Shown piece after piece: positions 1 to 8,823 of a DNA stretch of 64,000 nucleotides. The DNA comes from Arthrobacter sp. E3. GTDB lineage: Bacteria > Actinomycetota > Actinomycetes > Actinomycetales > Micrococcaceae. The DNA is taken from contig NZ_JAFMPX010000010.1 in NCBI RefSeq assembly GCF_017353415.1, forward strand, positions 33,346 to 97,345, in the 5' to 3' direction. Every line of letters starts with the position of its first letter. Position 1 is the first letter of the stretch. Both the position numbers and the translations under genes were made by a program. The notes beneath the pieces are model-generated. The model worked only from the letters and a program-made list of their open reading frames with translations, was not told where the DNA came from and ran no database searches.

Positions 1-1
1 C

Positions 2-217
2 GACCAGCAGTGGTGGGTCGGTTTGGTCCTGGCCGTGGGCATGGTGTGTGCCGGCACCAGTGGTGACTTTGCCGAGTCAATGATCAAGCGTGAACTAGGC
101 GTAAAGGACATGAGCAACATCCTTCCCGGCCATGGCGGCGTCATGGACAGGCTGGATTCGATCCTATTTGCAGCTCCTGTGGCTTACGCCATCTTTACCG
201 TATTGGGCCAGTTCTAG
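2..217 (+). CDS. cdsA: Phosphatidate cytidylyltransferase, C-terminal end (partial)
   Basis: This is the end of the membrane enzyme that makes CDP-diacylglycerol from CTP and phosphatidate for phospholipid synthesis. Seventy-one residues are visible and the rest lies before the window. The family signature is complete at about fragment residues 26-53: S-x-x-K-R-x4-K-D followed by PGHGG and DR-x-D, which holds the metal and substrate ligands. A final hydrophobic helix closes the protein. A DivIVA-type gene follows within 75 bp on the same strand. Confidence 0.93.
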   Translation, partial: DQQWWVGLVLAVGMVCAGTSGDFAESMIKRELGVKDMSNILPGHGGVMDRLDSILFAAPVAYAIFTVLGQF

Positions 218-291
218 GGGCCGAGGCCACGGTGCCAAGGCCATAGGGCCGGCCCCCCATTGTTGCGTTTCACAAGATAATAGTTCAAGGA

Positions 292-897
292 ATGACAGTG
301 ACAGCGGAAAAGACAACCCAGATCAACTCCAAGTTGAAGCTGGTGGGCCCGAACGATGTTGGCTACAACGTCAAGCAAGTGGACGTGTTTTTGGAGCGTG
401 CCCGAGCCTATTTCCAGAACACTGACACGCTCGGAACTGCCGTCACCAGCCGAGACGTGCGCACGGCCGCCTTTGACCCCGCACGCGGAGGTTACAGTCC
501 GCAGGCGGTTGACGCCGCCATGGACCGGATCGAAGACGAGTACGTGCTTCGTGAAAAAGAACTGCTCATCGCGACAAAGGGTGAACAGGCGTGGATGATG
601 AAGATCGGTAAGTCAGTCACTGTGCTGCGCGCTCGTCTCCACCGTCCCGACGGGGATCGCTTCCGGCGCCCCAGGAGGAGGAATGCCGCAAGCTATAACT
701 TCAACGACGTTGACGTGCTTTGCCGCGAACTGCTGACCTACATCGAAGCCAACGGTGAACTCAGCGTCGACGTAGTGCGTCGGGCGGTGTTTGCTCGTGA
801 AAAGGGCGCCGACGGCTACGAAGAAAGCCAAGTGGACGCATTCTTGGACAGTGTTGTGGAACTGATGGCGACCAACGACTCGATGACACCCCGCTGA
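292..897 (+). CDS. DivIVA-domain protein
   Basis: This 201-residue soluble protein resembles actinobacterial DivIVA-domain proteins, which usually organise cell-pole or septum functions. It has two copies of a similar unit, at about residues 15-100 and 135-195. Each has the pattern GY-x-x-x-x-VD-x-F-L-x-R/D or GY-x-x-x-x-VDA followed by helix. It lacks the long coiled coil of true DivIVA/Wag31, so it is probably an accessory paralogue. The AAGGA at 287-291 is too close to the ATG at 292, and a GTG at 298 is better spaced, so the true start may be two codons later. It sits directly after cdsA, a common arrangement in Arthrobacter-like genomes as I recall it. Confidence 0.8.
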   Translation: MTVTAEKTTQINSKLKLVGPNDVGYNVKQVDVFLERARAYFQNTDTLGTAVTSRDVRTAAFDPARGGYSPQAVDAAMDRIEDEYVLREKELLIATKGEQAWMMKIGKSVTVLRARLHRPDGDRFRRPRRRNAASYNFNDVDVLCRELLTYIEANGELSVDVVRRAVFAREKGADGYEESQVDAFLDSVVELMATNDSMTPR

Positions 898-961
898 CTA
901 ACGTCTACTTTCCAGCCGGACGATCAGTTAGCAGACCATGCAGCCAGCAGGCCAAGCAACG

Positions 962-2464
962 TCAGTTGGGCTGGGTTCGCGGGTTATCCACGGCCAAAGG
1001 TCTTTCCGGTACGTGCAACTTGGTCATGAAACGTGACACGGAAGAACTGCGCCGCTGTGCAGTTGCCTTGGACACCAGGATCGTGACAAAGAACGCTGCG
1101 GGTACGGTCCATGCCGCGGGCTGCGTCAGTAGATCGCGCCACACGGAATCGGCTGCCGTTTGGGCGCCGAGCATGATGGCTGACCCGCACAGAATGCCAC
1201 CGGCCAACATGCCGGCTACGGCTCCGGCGTCGGTGAGCCCTCGCCACCAGATCCCCAGCAGCAGTAGGGGGCAGATGGTGGAGGCCGTGAAGGCAAAGAC
1301 GAGGCCCACACTGCCAGCCAGCGCCAGTGAATCCGTCACCATGGCCACGCCGAAAGGAACAACGGCGGCGAAGACGGCCGCGATTCTAAACCCGCGCACA
1401 CTTCCACCTAGCACGTCCTGGCTGATGACACCTGCCAGCGAAACCACAAGTCCTGACGTTGTGGACAAGAAGGCGGCGAAAGCGCCCGCGACCACCAGGG
1501 CTGAGAGGATCTCCCCGCCCAGCCCGCCAATCAGCGTTCCGGGCAGCAGCAATACTGTGGCATCCGGGTAGCCGTTGGCGGCTAGGTCAGGCAGAAATAC
1601 CCTGCCCAACACGCCGTAGATGGTGGGGAATAGGTAGAAGATGGTCAGTAGCCCCAGCACGATCAGGGTCGTGCGGCGGGCGGCCGCGCCGTCGGGGTTG
1701 GTATAGAAACGCACCAAAACGTGCGGCAGGCCCAAGGTTCCAAACAGCAGGGCCACCATGAGTGACAGAGTGCTGTAGGTGGAATCACCGGACAACGGCA
1801 TTGAAGGCGGGAACAACTCGGTGCCAGCCGGAATGGCGGCACCGGAACCGGTGGTGCCGGAGAGCATGAGCAGGATGAAGATGGCGGGCACGGCCAGGGC
1901 CGTCAGCTTGAGCCAGTACTGGAAGGCCTGCACGAACGTGATGGAGCGCATGCCGCCTGTCACCACCGTCAGGCAGACCACGACGACGACGGAACCTGCC
2001 CCCACCCATGATGGCAGCCCCGTGGTGGTGCGAATGGTCAATGCGGCACCGTGCAATTGCGGCACAATGTAGAACCAGCCAACCACCACCACCAGCACGC
2101 TGGTGACGTAGCGGGCCGTGGCGGATTCGAGCCTGGCCTCGGCAAAGTCGGGGATGGTGTATGCGCCCGATCGGCGCAGGGGGGCGGCGACAAAGAACAG
2201 CAGCATCAGGTAGCCGGCCGTGTAGCCGATGGGGAACCAGAGGGCATCGAGCCCGGAGATGGCGATGAGTCCGGCGATGCCCAAAAAACTTGCTGCTGAC
2301 AGGTACTCACCTCCAATAGCAGAGGCATTCCACCACGGTTTTACAGTGCGTGAGGCCACGTAGAAGTCGCTCGTGGTGCGGGAGACCCGCAGCCCGTAAA
2401 AGCCGATGATGGTAGTGATCGCTGAAACCAGGATCAACGCCGTGTAGCCGATTCCCGGGTTCAC
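962..2464 (-). CDS. Sodium:solute symporter (SSS family), acetate/monocarboxylate type
   Basis: This 500-residue protein has about 13 membrane segments and belongs to the sodium:solute symporter family. Near its N terminus it has the G-E-YLSAASFLGI motif, which matches the G-D-YLSAASFLGI of ActP/MctC acetate and monocarboxylate carriers. It overlaps the upstream small membrane gene by 4 bp (2461-2464), so the two are translationally coupled. It is last in a minus-strand group with a LytTR response regulator and a LytS-type kinase. A second symporter of the same family is encoded divergently at 5489-7141. The substrate is inferred to be a short monocarboxylate such as acetate, propionate or pyruvate. 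Confidence 0.88.
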   Translation of the reverse strand: MNPGIGYTALILVSAITTIIGFYGLRVSRTTSDFYVASRTVKPWWNASAIGGEYLSAASFLGIAGLIAISGLDALWFPIGYTAGYLMLLFFVAAPLRRSGAYTIPDFAEARLESATARYVTSVLVVVVGWFYIVPQLHGAALTIRTTTGLPSWVGAGSVVVVVCLTVVTGGMRSITFVQAFQYWLKLTALAVPAIFILLMLSGTTGSGAAIPAGTELFPPSMPLSGDSTYSTLSLMVALLFGTLGLPHVLVRFYTNPDGAAARRTTLIVLGLLTIFYLFPTIYGVLGRVFLPDLAANGYPDATVLLLPGTLIGGLGGEILSALVVAGAFAAFLSTTSGLVVSLAGVISQDVLGGSVRGFRIAAVFAAVVPFGVAMVTDSLALAGSVGLVFAFTASTICPLLLLGIWWRGLTDAGAVAGMLAGGILCGSAIMLGAQTAADSVWRDLLTQPAAWTVPAAFFVTILVSKATAQRRSSSVSRFMTKLHVPERPLAVDNPRTQPN

Positions 2465-2853
2465 TTCTCATCCACCAGATCGCGGTACTGATTCTCATTC
2501 TTCGTTGCTGCGCGCACATAAAGCCATGCACAAGCTCCAATGACGGGGTAGATGCCCACGCCCAGCAGCAGCCACGGCGCGGGGACGCCAAGAATCCGCC
2601 AGTCAGCGAATGTGGGAACCAAGTGCACAAGTGCCCAGCAGAGCAGCAGTGCGGCAATAAAGCCTGCCGTCACCACCAAAGCAAGGCGCAGCTGTGAACG
2701 GATGAGGGAGCGGACCATCACTTCCCCGACGGCGGATTGCTCGGCAACTTCCTGGGAGACGCTGGTGCGGTACGGAATGTGCGTGGCTTGGGCTCGCGGT
2801 GCCGCAACCCTGACGCGGCCTTCAGCCGGCGGGCGGCTCGGTCCAATGCTCAT
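2461..2853 (-). CDS. Small two-helix membrane protein, symporter partner
   Basis: This 130-residue protein has a polar N terminus of about 55 residues and two hydrophobic segments at about 57-82 and 90-112, then a short charged tail. It resembles the small DUF485-like partners often encoded before SSS-family carriers, but the sequence is divergent. Its stop overlaps the symporter start by 4 bp. The start is the first ATG of the frame, and a later start is possible because the first 45 residues look unstructured. A role in assembly or regulation of the symporter is inferred only from position. Confidence 0.7.
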   Translation of the reverse strand: MSIGPSRPPAEGRVRVAAPRAQATHIPYRTSVSQEVAEQSAVGEVMVRSLIRSQLRLALVVTAGFIAALLLCWALVHLVPTFADWRILGVPAPWLLLGVGIYPVIGACAWLYVRAATKNENQYRDLVDEK

Positions 2854-2886
2854 CTGCGTCCAATGTTCATGGGGTGTGTCCTGTCA

Positions 2887-3612
2887 TCATGAGCTTGGAC
2901 GCACCCGGGTGGCCTGCAAATGTTCGCGCAGCACTGGGACGTGGCGTCGGCTGACAGGGAGCACGGCCTTGCCCACTGACACTGTGGGTTTGGCGGCGCT
3001 GAGTTTCAAGGCCGTGACAAAATGCATGCAGACGAGGTAGGAACGGTGGATGCGCAGGAAGCCTGAATCGGCCCAGCGCTGTTCCAGCTCAGCCAAGGGG
3101 ATGCGGATCAGGTAGCTGGCTTCAGCGGTGTGAAGCCTGGCGTAGTCGCCCTGGGCCTGCACAAACTTCACCTCGTCGAGGCGGATGATCCGGCTGACGC
3201 CGCCTTGATCAACAGTGATCATTTCAACTTCTTCGGCCGGGACAGGGTGTGCCACCAGCTCTACTATCCTGTCCACTGTGCGGGTGAGCCGTTCAGTGCG
3301 CAACGGTTTGAGTAGGTAGTCCACGGCTGCCAGTTCGAACGCCTCCAGAGCGCGGTCGTCGTCGGCCGTGACGAACACCACCACGGGCGGATTGGCGGCC
3401 TGGCCGATGACTGCTGCCAATTCCAGACCGGACAAGCCGGGCATGTGGATGTCAAGAAAAACTGCTTCAACGGTGTGTACGGCCAGGAGCTCAAGGGCTT
3501 GGGCGCCGCTCATGGCCCGGTGGACGGTGCCGATGCGCGTGTCGCGGCCGAGCAGGAAGGCGAGTTCTTCCACGGCAGGCAGCTCGTCATCGGCGACAAG
3601 GACGTTGATCAT
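2887..3612 (-). CDS. LytTR-family response regulator
   Basis: This 241-residue DNA-binding response regulator has a receiver domain at about residues 1-115, with acidic D8/D9, phospho-acceptor D54 in VFLDIHMPG and the conserved lysine K102 in DYLLKP. A LytTR DNA-binding domain follows at about 130-235 (FVQAQGDYARLHT, FLRIHRSYLV). It is the partner of the LytS-type kinase at 3748-4980. Regulators of this kind (BtsR, YpdB in E. coli) often control a nearby carboxylate transporter, and here symporter genes lie on both sides. Target promoters are not identified. Confidence 0.92.
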   Translation of the reverse strand: MINVLVADDELPAVEELAFLLGRDTRIGTVHRAMSGAQALELLAVHTVEAVFLDIHMPGLSGLELAAVIGQAANPPVVVFVTADDDRALEAFELAAVDYLLKPLRTERLTRTVDRIVELVAHPVPAEEVEMITVDQGGVSRIIRLDEVKFVQAQGDYARLHTAEASYLIRIPLAELEQRWADSGFLRIHRSYLVCMHFVTALKLSAAKPTVSVGKAVLPVSRRHVPVLREHLQATRVRPSS

Positions 3613-3747
3613 GGGCTAAGCCTAGCGGCCGAGGGGCCCCAAACGGGGGCCCACGCCCGCGAGGGGCCCGCCGCGAGCTTGCGAGCGGTGGGAGCGGGTG
3701 GGGAAAAGCGAGGCGTGGGGAGGGTGGGAGGCGCTAACTGGCGGGCG

Positions 3748-4980
3748 CTAGGCGTCGTGGCCGGGCTGGTTTTTCGGCACTGTCATGGTGATCAGCATCC
3801 CGTGCCCCACTCCGGTATCAATGGTCAGCCCATGGTCGTCGCCATAGACCTGGCGCAGACGGGCATCGACGTTGCGCAGGCCAACGTGCGTCCCGTCCTG
3901 CCGGCCCGCCAAAACCTGCCGCAGTTGCTCCGGATCCATGCCCACGCCGTCGTCCTCGATGGTGACCTCGGTATGAGCGCCAAGGTCTCTGGCAGAAATT
4001 TGTACGAGGCCGCTGCCCACTTTCGCCTCAATTCCATGCCTGACGGCGTTTTCCACCAGCGGCTGCAGGCTCAGGAACGGGATGACGGTGCTCAGGACCT
4101 CGGGGGCAATCTGCAAGCTGACTTGGAGGCGGTCGCCAAAGCGCGCACTTTCCAGCAGCAGGTAGCGGTCGATGCAGCGCAATTCCTCGGCGAGGGTGGT
4201 GAAGTCCCCGTGGCGGCGGAAGGAATAGCGCGTAAAGTCGGCGAACTCCACCACCAGATCCCTGGCCCGCTGCGGATCTGTGTTGATGAAGGAGGCAATC
4301 GCGTTGAGCGAGTTGTAGATGAAATGCGGACTGATTTGGGCGCGCAGGGCACGCACTTCGGCCTCCGCCAGCAGTGTGCGCGAGGAGCTCAGCTCGGCCA
4401 GTTCCAACTGCGCCGACACCCACGCCGCTACCTCGTTGGTGGCGCGAACCAGGCCAGCGGTGGGCGTCTTCGAGAGAATGACAACACACCCCACGGCCCG
4501 CGAATCCACCTTCAGCGGACAAATGACGGCAGCCTTCAGCTCGCCGTCCGGAGGTAGTCCCAGTGATGCGCGCAGCGCGGGCTCAAGCGTGGCAACTTGG
4601 GTCCGTCCGTTGCTGAGTGCCTTCGCCACAAGGCCCATGACGACGGCGGATTCGGGTTGCTTGGCCGCGGCGCCTGAGCCATCCCAGGCCAAGAGACGGG
4701 AGTCGTCGGTCATGGCGAACGCCGCACAATTGAGCAGGGATCGGAGCTGTTTGCTGGCTTTGAGCGCCCCGGCCGGTTCCAGCCCGTTGCGCAGTTGGCG
4801 ACCTGCCGCCGCGGCTGAGTGAAGCGCCGCAAACGTTGCGTGCTCGGCTTCGGTGCCCAGCTCCCGGTAGGACCGTGAGAGCCGGAATCCGACGACGGCC
4901 ACAATGGCGATGGCGCCGATAACAACGGCCACTGCCGTGATCAACAGGAGTGTGGAATCGCTCGGCACTGAGGGGGGCAT
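3748..4980 (-). CDS. LytS/YehU-type sensor histidine kinase
   Basis: This 410-residue kinase has one membrane helix at about residues 11-32, a GAF-like region at about 75-190, and a His_kinase domain with the phospho-acceptor H219 in ISPHFIYNSLNA. An HATPase domain follows, with the N box NAVRHGIEAK near residue 302 and a DDGVGM G box near 343. It lacks the multi-helix 5TM-LYT sensor of LytS, so sensing is likely through the GAF region in the cytoplasm. It is separated from its regulator by 135 bp of GC-rich sequence with a 7-bp stem at 3634-3652. It is divergent from the DUF485-symporter pair. Confidence 0.92.
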   Translation of the reverse strand: MPPSVPSDSTLLLITAVAVVIGAIAIVAVVGFRLSRSYRELGTEAEHATFAALHSAAAAGRQLRNGLEPAGALKASKQLRSLLNCAAFAMTDDSRLLAWDGSGAAAKQPESAVVMGLVAKALSNGRTQVATLEPALRASLGLPPDGELKAAVICPLKVDSRAVGCVVILSKTPTAGLVRATNEVAAWVSAQLELAELSSSRTLLAEAEVRALRAQISPHFIYNSLNAIASFINTDPQRARDLVVEFADFTRYSFRRHGDFTTLAEELRCIDRYLLLESARFGDRLQVSLQIAPEVLSTVIPFLSLQPLVENAVRHGIEAKVGSGLVQISARDLGAHTEVTIEDDGVGMDPEQLRQVLAGRQDGTHVGLRNVDARLRQVYGDDHGLTIDTGVGHGMLITMTVPKNQPGHDA

Positions 4981-5116
4981 GCTGTCAAGAATAGCCGGGG
5001 AAGGGGGTCATTCGGCGCAGCAGCCATGCCGTTCACCGCGGCACCGCCCGAATTGGTCGAAAACGTGACTCACAACACTTCATAGTGAAAGAGATCACAT
5101 CTCTCAAGGAGGAATG

Positions 5117-5485
5117 ATGGGTAATTCAACCCACGCAAGCGCAGCGGGTCCCGTCGATTTTGTCGCCGAACAAAACTCGGAAGAGTTTCAGAAGCTTCGC
5201 AAGTCACACCGGAACTTCGTCTTTCCCGTAGCCATCGGCTTTCTCGTTTGGTACTTCGCCTACGTTCTCTTGGCGGCGTACGCACACGACTTCATGTCCA
5301 TCAAGGTCTGGGGCAACTTCAACGTTGGCCTGATTCTGGGGCTGTTGCAATTTGTCACCACTTTTGGCATTACCACTTGGTATGTCACCTACGCCAACCG
5401 CAAGCTCGATCCCCAGGCAGCCGTGATTCGCGAACGTCTGGAAAAGCAGATCGATTCAGCAAACAAGACCAAGGAAGAGGTTTAA
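5117..5485 (+). CDS. DUF485 membrane protein
   Basis: This 122-residue protein has two membrane helices, at about residues 35-60 and 73-95, and the DUF485 pattern F-x-x-L-x-x-x-H-R-x-F-x-F-P followed by F-x-x-W-Y. DUF485 proteins are typically encoded just before ActP/MctC symporters and are thought to assist them. An AAGGAGG lies at 5106-5112. Two ATGs follow at 5114 and 5117, and the second has the better spacing. The symporter gene starts 3 bp after the stop. Confidence 0.92.
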   Translation: MGNSTHASAAGPVDFVAEQNSEEFQKLRKSHRNFVFPVAIGFLVWYFAYVLLAAYAHDFMSIKVWGNFNVGLILGLLQFVTTFGITTWYVTYANRKLDPQAAVIRERLEKQIDSANKTKEEV

Positions 5486-5488
5486 CCC

Positions 5489-7141
5489 GTGAGCCTATCC
5501 GCTGCCGTCCTCACCGTTGCACCCCTCGCGAAGTCGCTGGGTGAGCAGACCAAGGAAAACTCGTGGATCAACATCGCGATCTTCCTGGCGTTCGTTGCAG
5601 TCACCATGATTGTGGTGTTCCGCGCAAGCCGCAACAATAATACCGCCGCCGACTACTATGCGGCAGGCCGGTCCTTCTCTGGCGGTCAGAACGGAACGGC
5701 CATCGCCGGCGACTACCTGTCGGCCGCATCGTTCCTGGGCATCACCGGCGCCATCGCCGTCAATGGTTATGACGGCTTTCTGTACTCCATCGGCTTCCTT
5801 GTGGCCTGGCTTGTGGCCCTGCTGCTCGTTGCCGAATTGCTGCGCAACACAGGCAAGTTCACGATGGCGGACGTGTTGTCTTTCCGCCTCAAGCAGCGCC
5901 CCGTGCGCATTGCCGCGGCAACCACCACGCTCGTGGTCTGCTTCTTCTACCTGCTGGCCCAGATGGCTGGCGCCGGTGGCTTGGTTTCTCTGCTCCTGGG
6001 CCTCGACAACACCAACAAGGTGGGGCAGAACATTGTCATCGCCGTTGTTGGCGTGCTCATGATTGTCTACGTATTAATCGGTGGCATGAAGGGCACCACC
6101 TGGGTACAAATCATCAAGGCGTTCCTGCTCATCATCGGTGCTGCGATCATGACCATCATCGTGCTGGCCATGCACGGCTTCAACCTTTCCACTCTCATGG
6201 ACGCGGCAGTGAACACGTCCATCCTTGAAGGCGGAGCGGGTGAAGCGCTGCTGAACCCGGGTGCCGCGTACGGCAAGGCCCCGCTGGACTTCGTGTCCTT
6301 GGCCCTCGCACTGGTCCTGGGCACCGCGGCACTGCCGCACGTGCTGATGCGCTTCTACACCGTCCCGACAGCCAAGGAAGCACGCAAGTCCGTGGTCTGG
6401 GCCATCTGGCTCATCGGCGGCTTCTACATCTTCACTCTCGTCCTTGGCTACGGTGCCGGTGCCCTGATTGGCAAGGAAGCCATCCTTGCAGCCCCAGGCG
6501 GCGTCAATGCAGCTGCCCCGCTCCTGGCCTTCGTGATTGGCGGTCCGGTCCTGTTGGGGTTCATCTCCGCTGTCGCGTTCGCCACGATCTTGGCTGTGGT
6601 GGCCGGGCTGACCATTACCGCGGCAGCCTCGTTTGCCCACGACATCTACTCCAACGTCATCGTCAAGGGTGATCCCAAGCCGGAGATGGAAGTCAAGGTG
6701 GCCCGCCGCACGGTGATCGTCATCGGCGTCGTTGCCATTGGCGGCGGCATCTTGGCCAACGGCCAAAACATCGCGTTCCTGGTGGCCTTGGCCTTCGCCA
6801 TCGCCGCCTCGGCGAACCTTCCCACCATTGTGTTCTCGCTGTTCTGGAAGAAGTTCACCACTCAGGGCGCACTGTGGAGCATGTACGGCGGTTTGGGGGC
6901 AGCCATTGTGCTCATCACCTTCTCCCCGATGGTGTCCGGCGGACCCACGTCTATGATCCCCGGTGCGGACTTCTCTTGGTTCCCGCTGGCCAACCCCGGC
7001 ATCATCTCCATCCCGCTGGCGTTCTTCCTCGGCTGGTTGGGCACCGTGCTGGACAAGGGCACCGAGGATCCGCGCATCCAGGCCGAGATGGAAGTACGCT
7101 CGCTCACTGGTGTTGGAGCCGAGAAGGCCGTGGACCACTAG
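5489..7141 (+). CDS. Monocarboxylate/acetate sodium symporter (ActP/MctC type)
   Basis: This 550-residue symporter of the SSS family has about 13 membrane segments. AGDYLSAASFLGI at about residues 70-82 and FFYLLAQMAGAGGLVSLLLGL at about 152-172 match ActP and MctC carriers that take up acetate, propionate and pyruvate. The GTG start at 5489 lies 3 bp after the DUF485 stop, so the two form an operon. It differs from the paralogue at 962-2464 and could have another affinity or substrate. A perfect 52-bp palindrome follows the gene and is its likely terminator. Confidence 0.93.
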   Translation: MSLSAAVLTVAPLAKSLGEQTKENSWINIAIFLAFVAVTMIVVFRASRNNNTAADYYAAGRSFSGGQNGTAIAGDYLSAASFLGITGAIAVNGYDGFLYSIGFLVAWLVALLLVAELLRNTGKFTMADVLSFRLKQRPVRIAAATTTLVVCFFYLLAQMAGAGGLVSLLLGLDNTNKVGQNIVIAVVGVLMIVYVLIGGMKGTTWVQIIKAFLLIIGAAIMTIIVLAMHGFNLSTLMDAAVNTSILEGGAGEALLNPGAAYGKAPLDFVSLALALVLGTAALPHVLMRFYTVPTAKEARKSVVWAIWLIGGFYIFTLVLGYGAGALIGKEAILAAPGGVNAAAPLLAFVIGGPVLLGFISAVAFATILAVVAGLTITAAASFAHDIYSNVIVKGDPKPEMEVKVARRTVIVIGVVAIGGGILANGQNIAFLVALAFAIAASANLPTIVFSLFWKKFTTQGALWSMYGGLGAAIVLITFSPMVSGGPTSMIPGADFSWFPLANPGIISIPLAFFLGWLGTVLDKGTEDPRIQAEMEVRSLTGVGAEKAVDH

Positions 7142-7162
7142 TCCCCACGCCCTTCCAACAAT

Positions 7163-7214
7163 GCGAAAGGCCCCGTCCGGCGTCGAAATTTCGACGCCGG
7201 ACGGGGCCTTTCGC
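7163..7214. terminator. Perfect 52-bp palindrome, probable terminator
   Basis: Bases 7163-7188 are the exact reverse complement of 7189-7214, giving a 26-bp stem with no mismatch. The stem begins GCGAAAGGCCCCGTCC and is followed by GTTTTCC. In RNA the centre (GAAATTTC) would open to form the loop. It lies 21 bp after the symporter stop, where a rho-independent terminator is expected, though the T-tract is short. Confidence 0.8.
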
Positions 7215-7365
7215 GTTTTCCTATCGCCATTGCCGTGGACCAGTCTCACTACAAGCAGACCAAGGGCACGTGTTTCACCAAGGTTTGCGCGCAACCACCA
7301 ACAACGGATGACAGTCGATCAAGATATGAGGATTAAGGCTCAGCAATCGACTGAACAGGTGAACG

Positions 7366-7956
7366 ATGAGTCTTTCCGAATCCTACCCACGCGGCCCTAG
7401 GTTGAGTTTCCGTGACTTCACGGCGGGGGACATCTCCGCTGTGCACGAGTTCGCCTCAGACCCTGACTTGACTCGCTGGTCAGCATGGGGACCGAATACT
7501 TGGGAGCAGGCGGCCTCCTTCGTTGCGGATGCAGCCGGTGAGCATCTGAAGGAAGGCCGATCGGCGTTTTCACTTGCTGCCGTTTTGGAGGGTAAGGTCA
7601 TTGGCTCGGTGGCTATTTGGACCACCGACCGCGACGACCGGACCGGAGAGCTTGGATACACCTTCCACCGCTCTTATTTGGAAAACGGCTATGCGACTGA
7701 AGCTACAAGTCAACTACTGAAATTTGGTTTTGATACGCTCAAATTGGAGCGAATCAGTGCCACCTGTCACCCTGGCAATATCGGTTCAAATCGAGCTCTA
7801 GAAAATGGTGGATTCACTCTAGAAGGACGGCTTCGTTCTCACAGATTAGTGCGAGGAGCCCGCAGGGACTCTCTGCTCTATTCCGTTTTGCGCGAGGAGC
7901 ACGACAGCGCAAGTGTCGACGCAAGAGCTGGCCAGGGAAAAGAAGAATCACAGTAG
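7366..7956 (+). CDS. GNAT acetyltransferase, RimJ/RimL-like
   Basis: This 196-residue protein has a single GNAT fold at about residues 8-170. The features are RLSFRDFTAGD at the start, GELGYTFHRSYLENGYATEA (acetyl-CoA-binding strand and loop) and RISATCHPGNIGSNRALENGGFTLEGRL near the end. These match the RimJ/RimL branch that acetylates protein N termini or small amines. The substrate is unknown. The ATG has no strong ribosome-binding site. The gene stands alone between the palindrome and a broken gene. Confidence 0.85.
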   Translation: MSLSESYPRGPRLSFRDFTAGDISAVHEFASDPDLTRWSAWGPNTWEQAASFVADAAGEHLKEGRSAFSLAAVLEGKVIGSVAIWTTDRDDRTGELGYTFHRSYLENGYATEATSQLLKFGFDTLKLERISATCHPGNIGSNRALENGGFTLEGRLRSHRLVRGARRDSLLYSVLREEHDSASVDARAGQGKEESQ

Positions 7957-8066
7957 TCCAACCCAAGATTCTGCCACCGGGAGTCGGACCTCCAACAAGG
8001 GGTTGAAGCTGCCGCCGGCTTGCGTAGTGGGGTGTGCACAATGGGTCCAAATGGCAGAATAGTCAG

Positions 8067-8823
8067 GTGACCATTTTTGACCTGCAGCTTCTACCGGCTG
8101 GCCGTGTCGAGTTGCACGACGCACGTCGACAGAGTCGGAGGACAGCGGAAATTGAACTGTTCGAGATTTGTGCCGTTCCTATCGCGGAGGCCCAATATGC
8201 GGGTTCCACAGAAACTGAAGCTCTCGGAGAACGGCTCCCAGCAACGGAGATGAGTTGGCTGGATGCGATCCAATTCTGCAACGCGGCGTCGCGAAGAGAG
8301 GAACTCCCACCCGCGTACATTCTCAACTAGAGCGAAGTGACATGGCACACCCCTTCAGCCGGCTATCGGCTCCCGACTGAAGCCGAGTGGGAATACGCCT
8401 GCCGCGCGGTGTCACTGGCCCGCACTATGGAGCACTTGAACTGGTGGCGTGGACAGCCTTGGATGAGGTGGAGCGCCCCAAGCAGTGGCCTCAAAAATAG
8501 CGAATCAGTTTGGGCTTCATGACACCCTCGGAAATGTGTGGGAATGGTGCTGGGATCTGTTGGATCCCGCCAGATACGGCGACTACCGGGTATTTCGCGG
8601 CGGCGGATACGCTGACCCAAAATGGAGTGTTCGCGTCTCGACACGACGTGGTGGAGCGCCTGGCATGAGCCATCCTGACGTTGGTTTCCGCATTGCTCGC
8701 GGTGGGTTTACCCATGCTGGCACTGTACAAGGATGGTCCGCCGAGGTCGACACGGAACGCAGTTCCCTCTCCGGTCCACTGCCATCCGGTTGGACGCCAC
8801 AGGCCACTACCGGGAAGCGGTAG
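8067..8823 (+). pseudogene. Formylglycine-generating enzyme (SUMF1/EgtB-type) family, broken
   Basis: Three reading frames in series encode one SUMF1-type protein. The first, from a GTG at 8067, reads to SWLDAIQFCNAASRREELPPAY and meets an in-frame TAG at 8328-8330. The same frame then continues to GYRLPTEAEWEYACRA near 8407. A shift gives GPHYGALELVAW (about 8417-8452), and another near 8478-8487 gives NQFGLHDTLGNVWEWCWD, RVFRGGGY and a final DVGFRIARGG. All the expected family blocks are present in order, so this is one gene with a nonsense codon and two frameshifts. The last 17 bp overlap the opposing transporter gene. The intact enzyme would be an oxygen-dependent modifier of the formylglycine-generating type, but its substrate cannot be told. 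Confidence 0.88.

Noticed and set aside
6074..7294. A 406-codon antisense frame across the symporter
   Set aside because: Composition and lack of start signal show a shadow of the membrane-protein gene.
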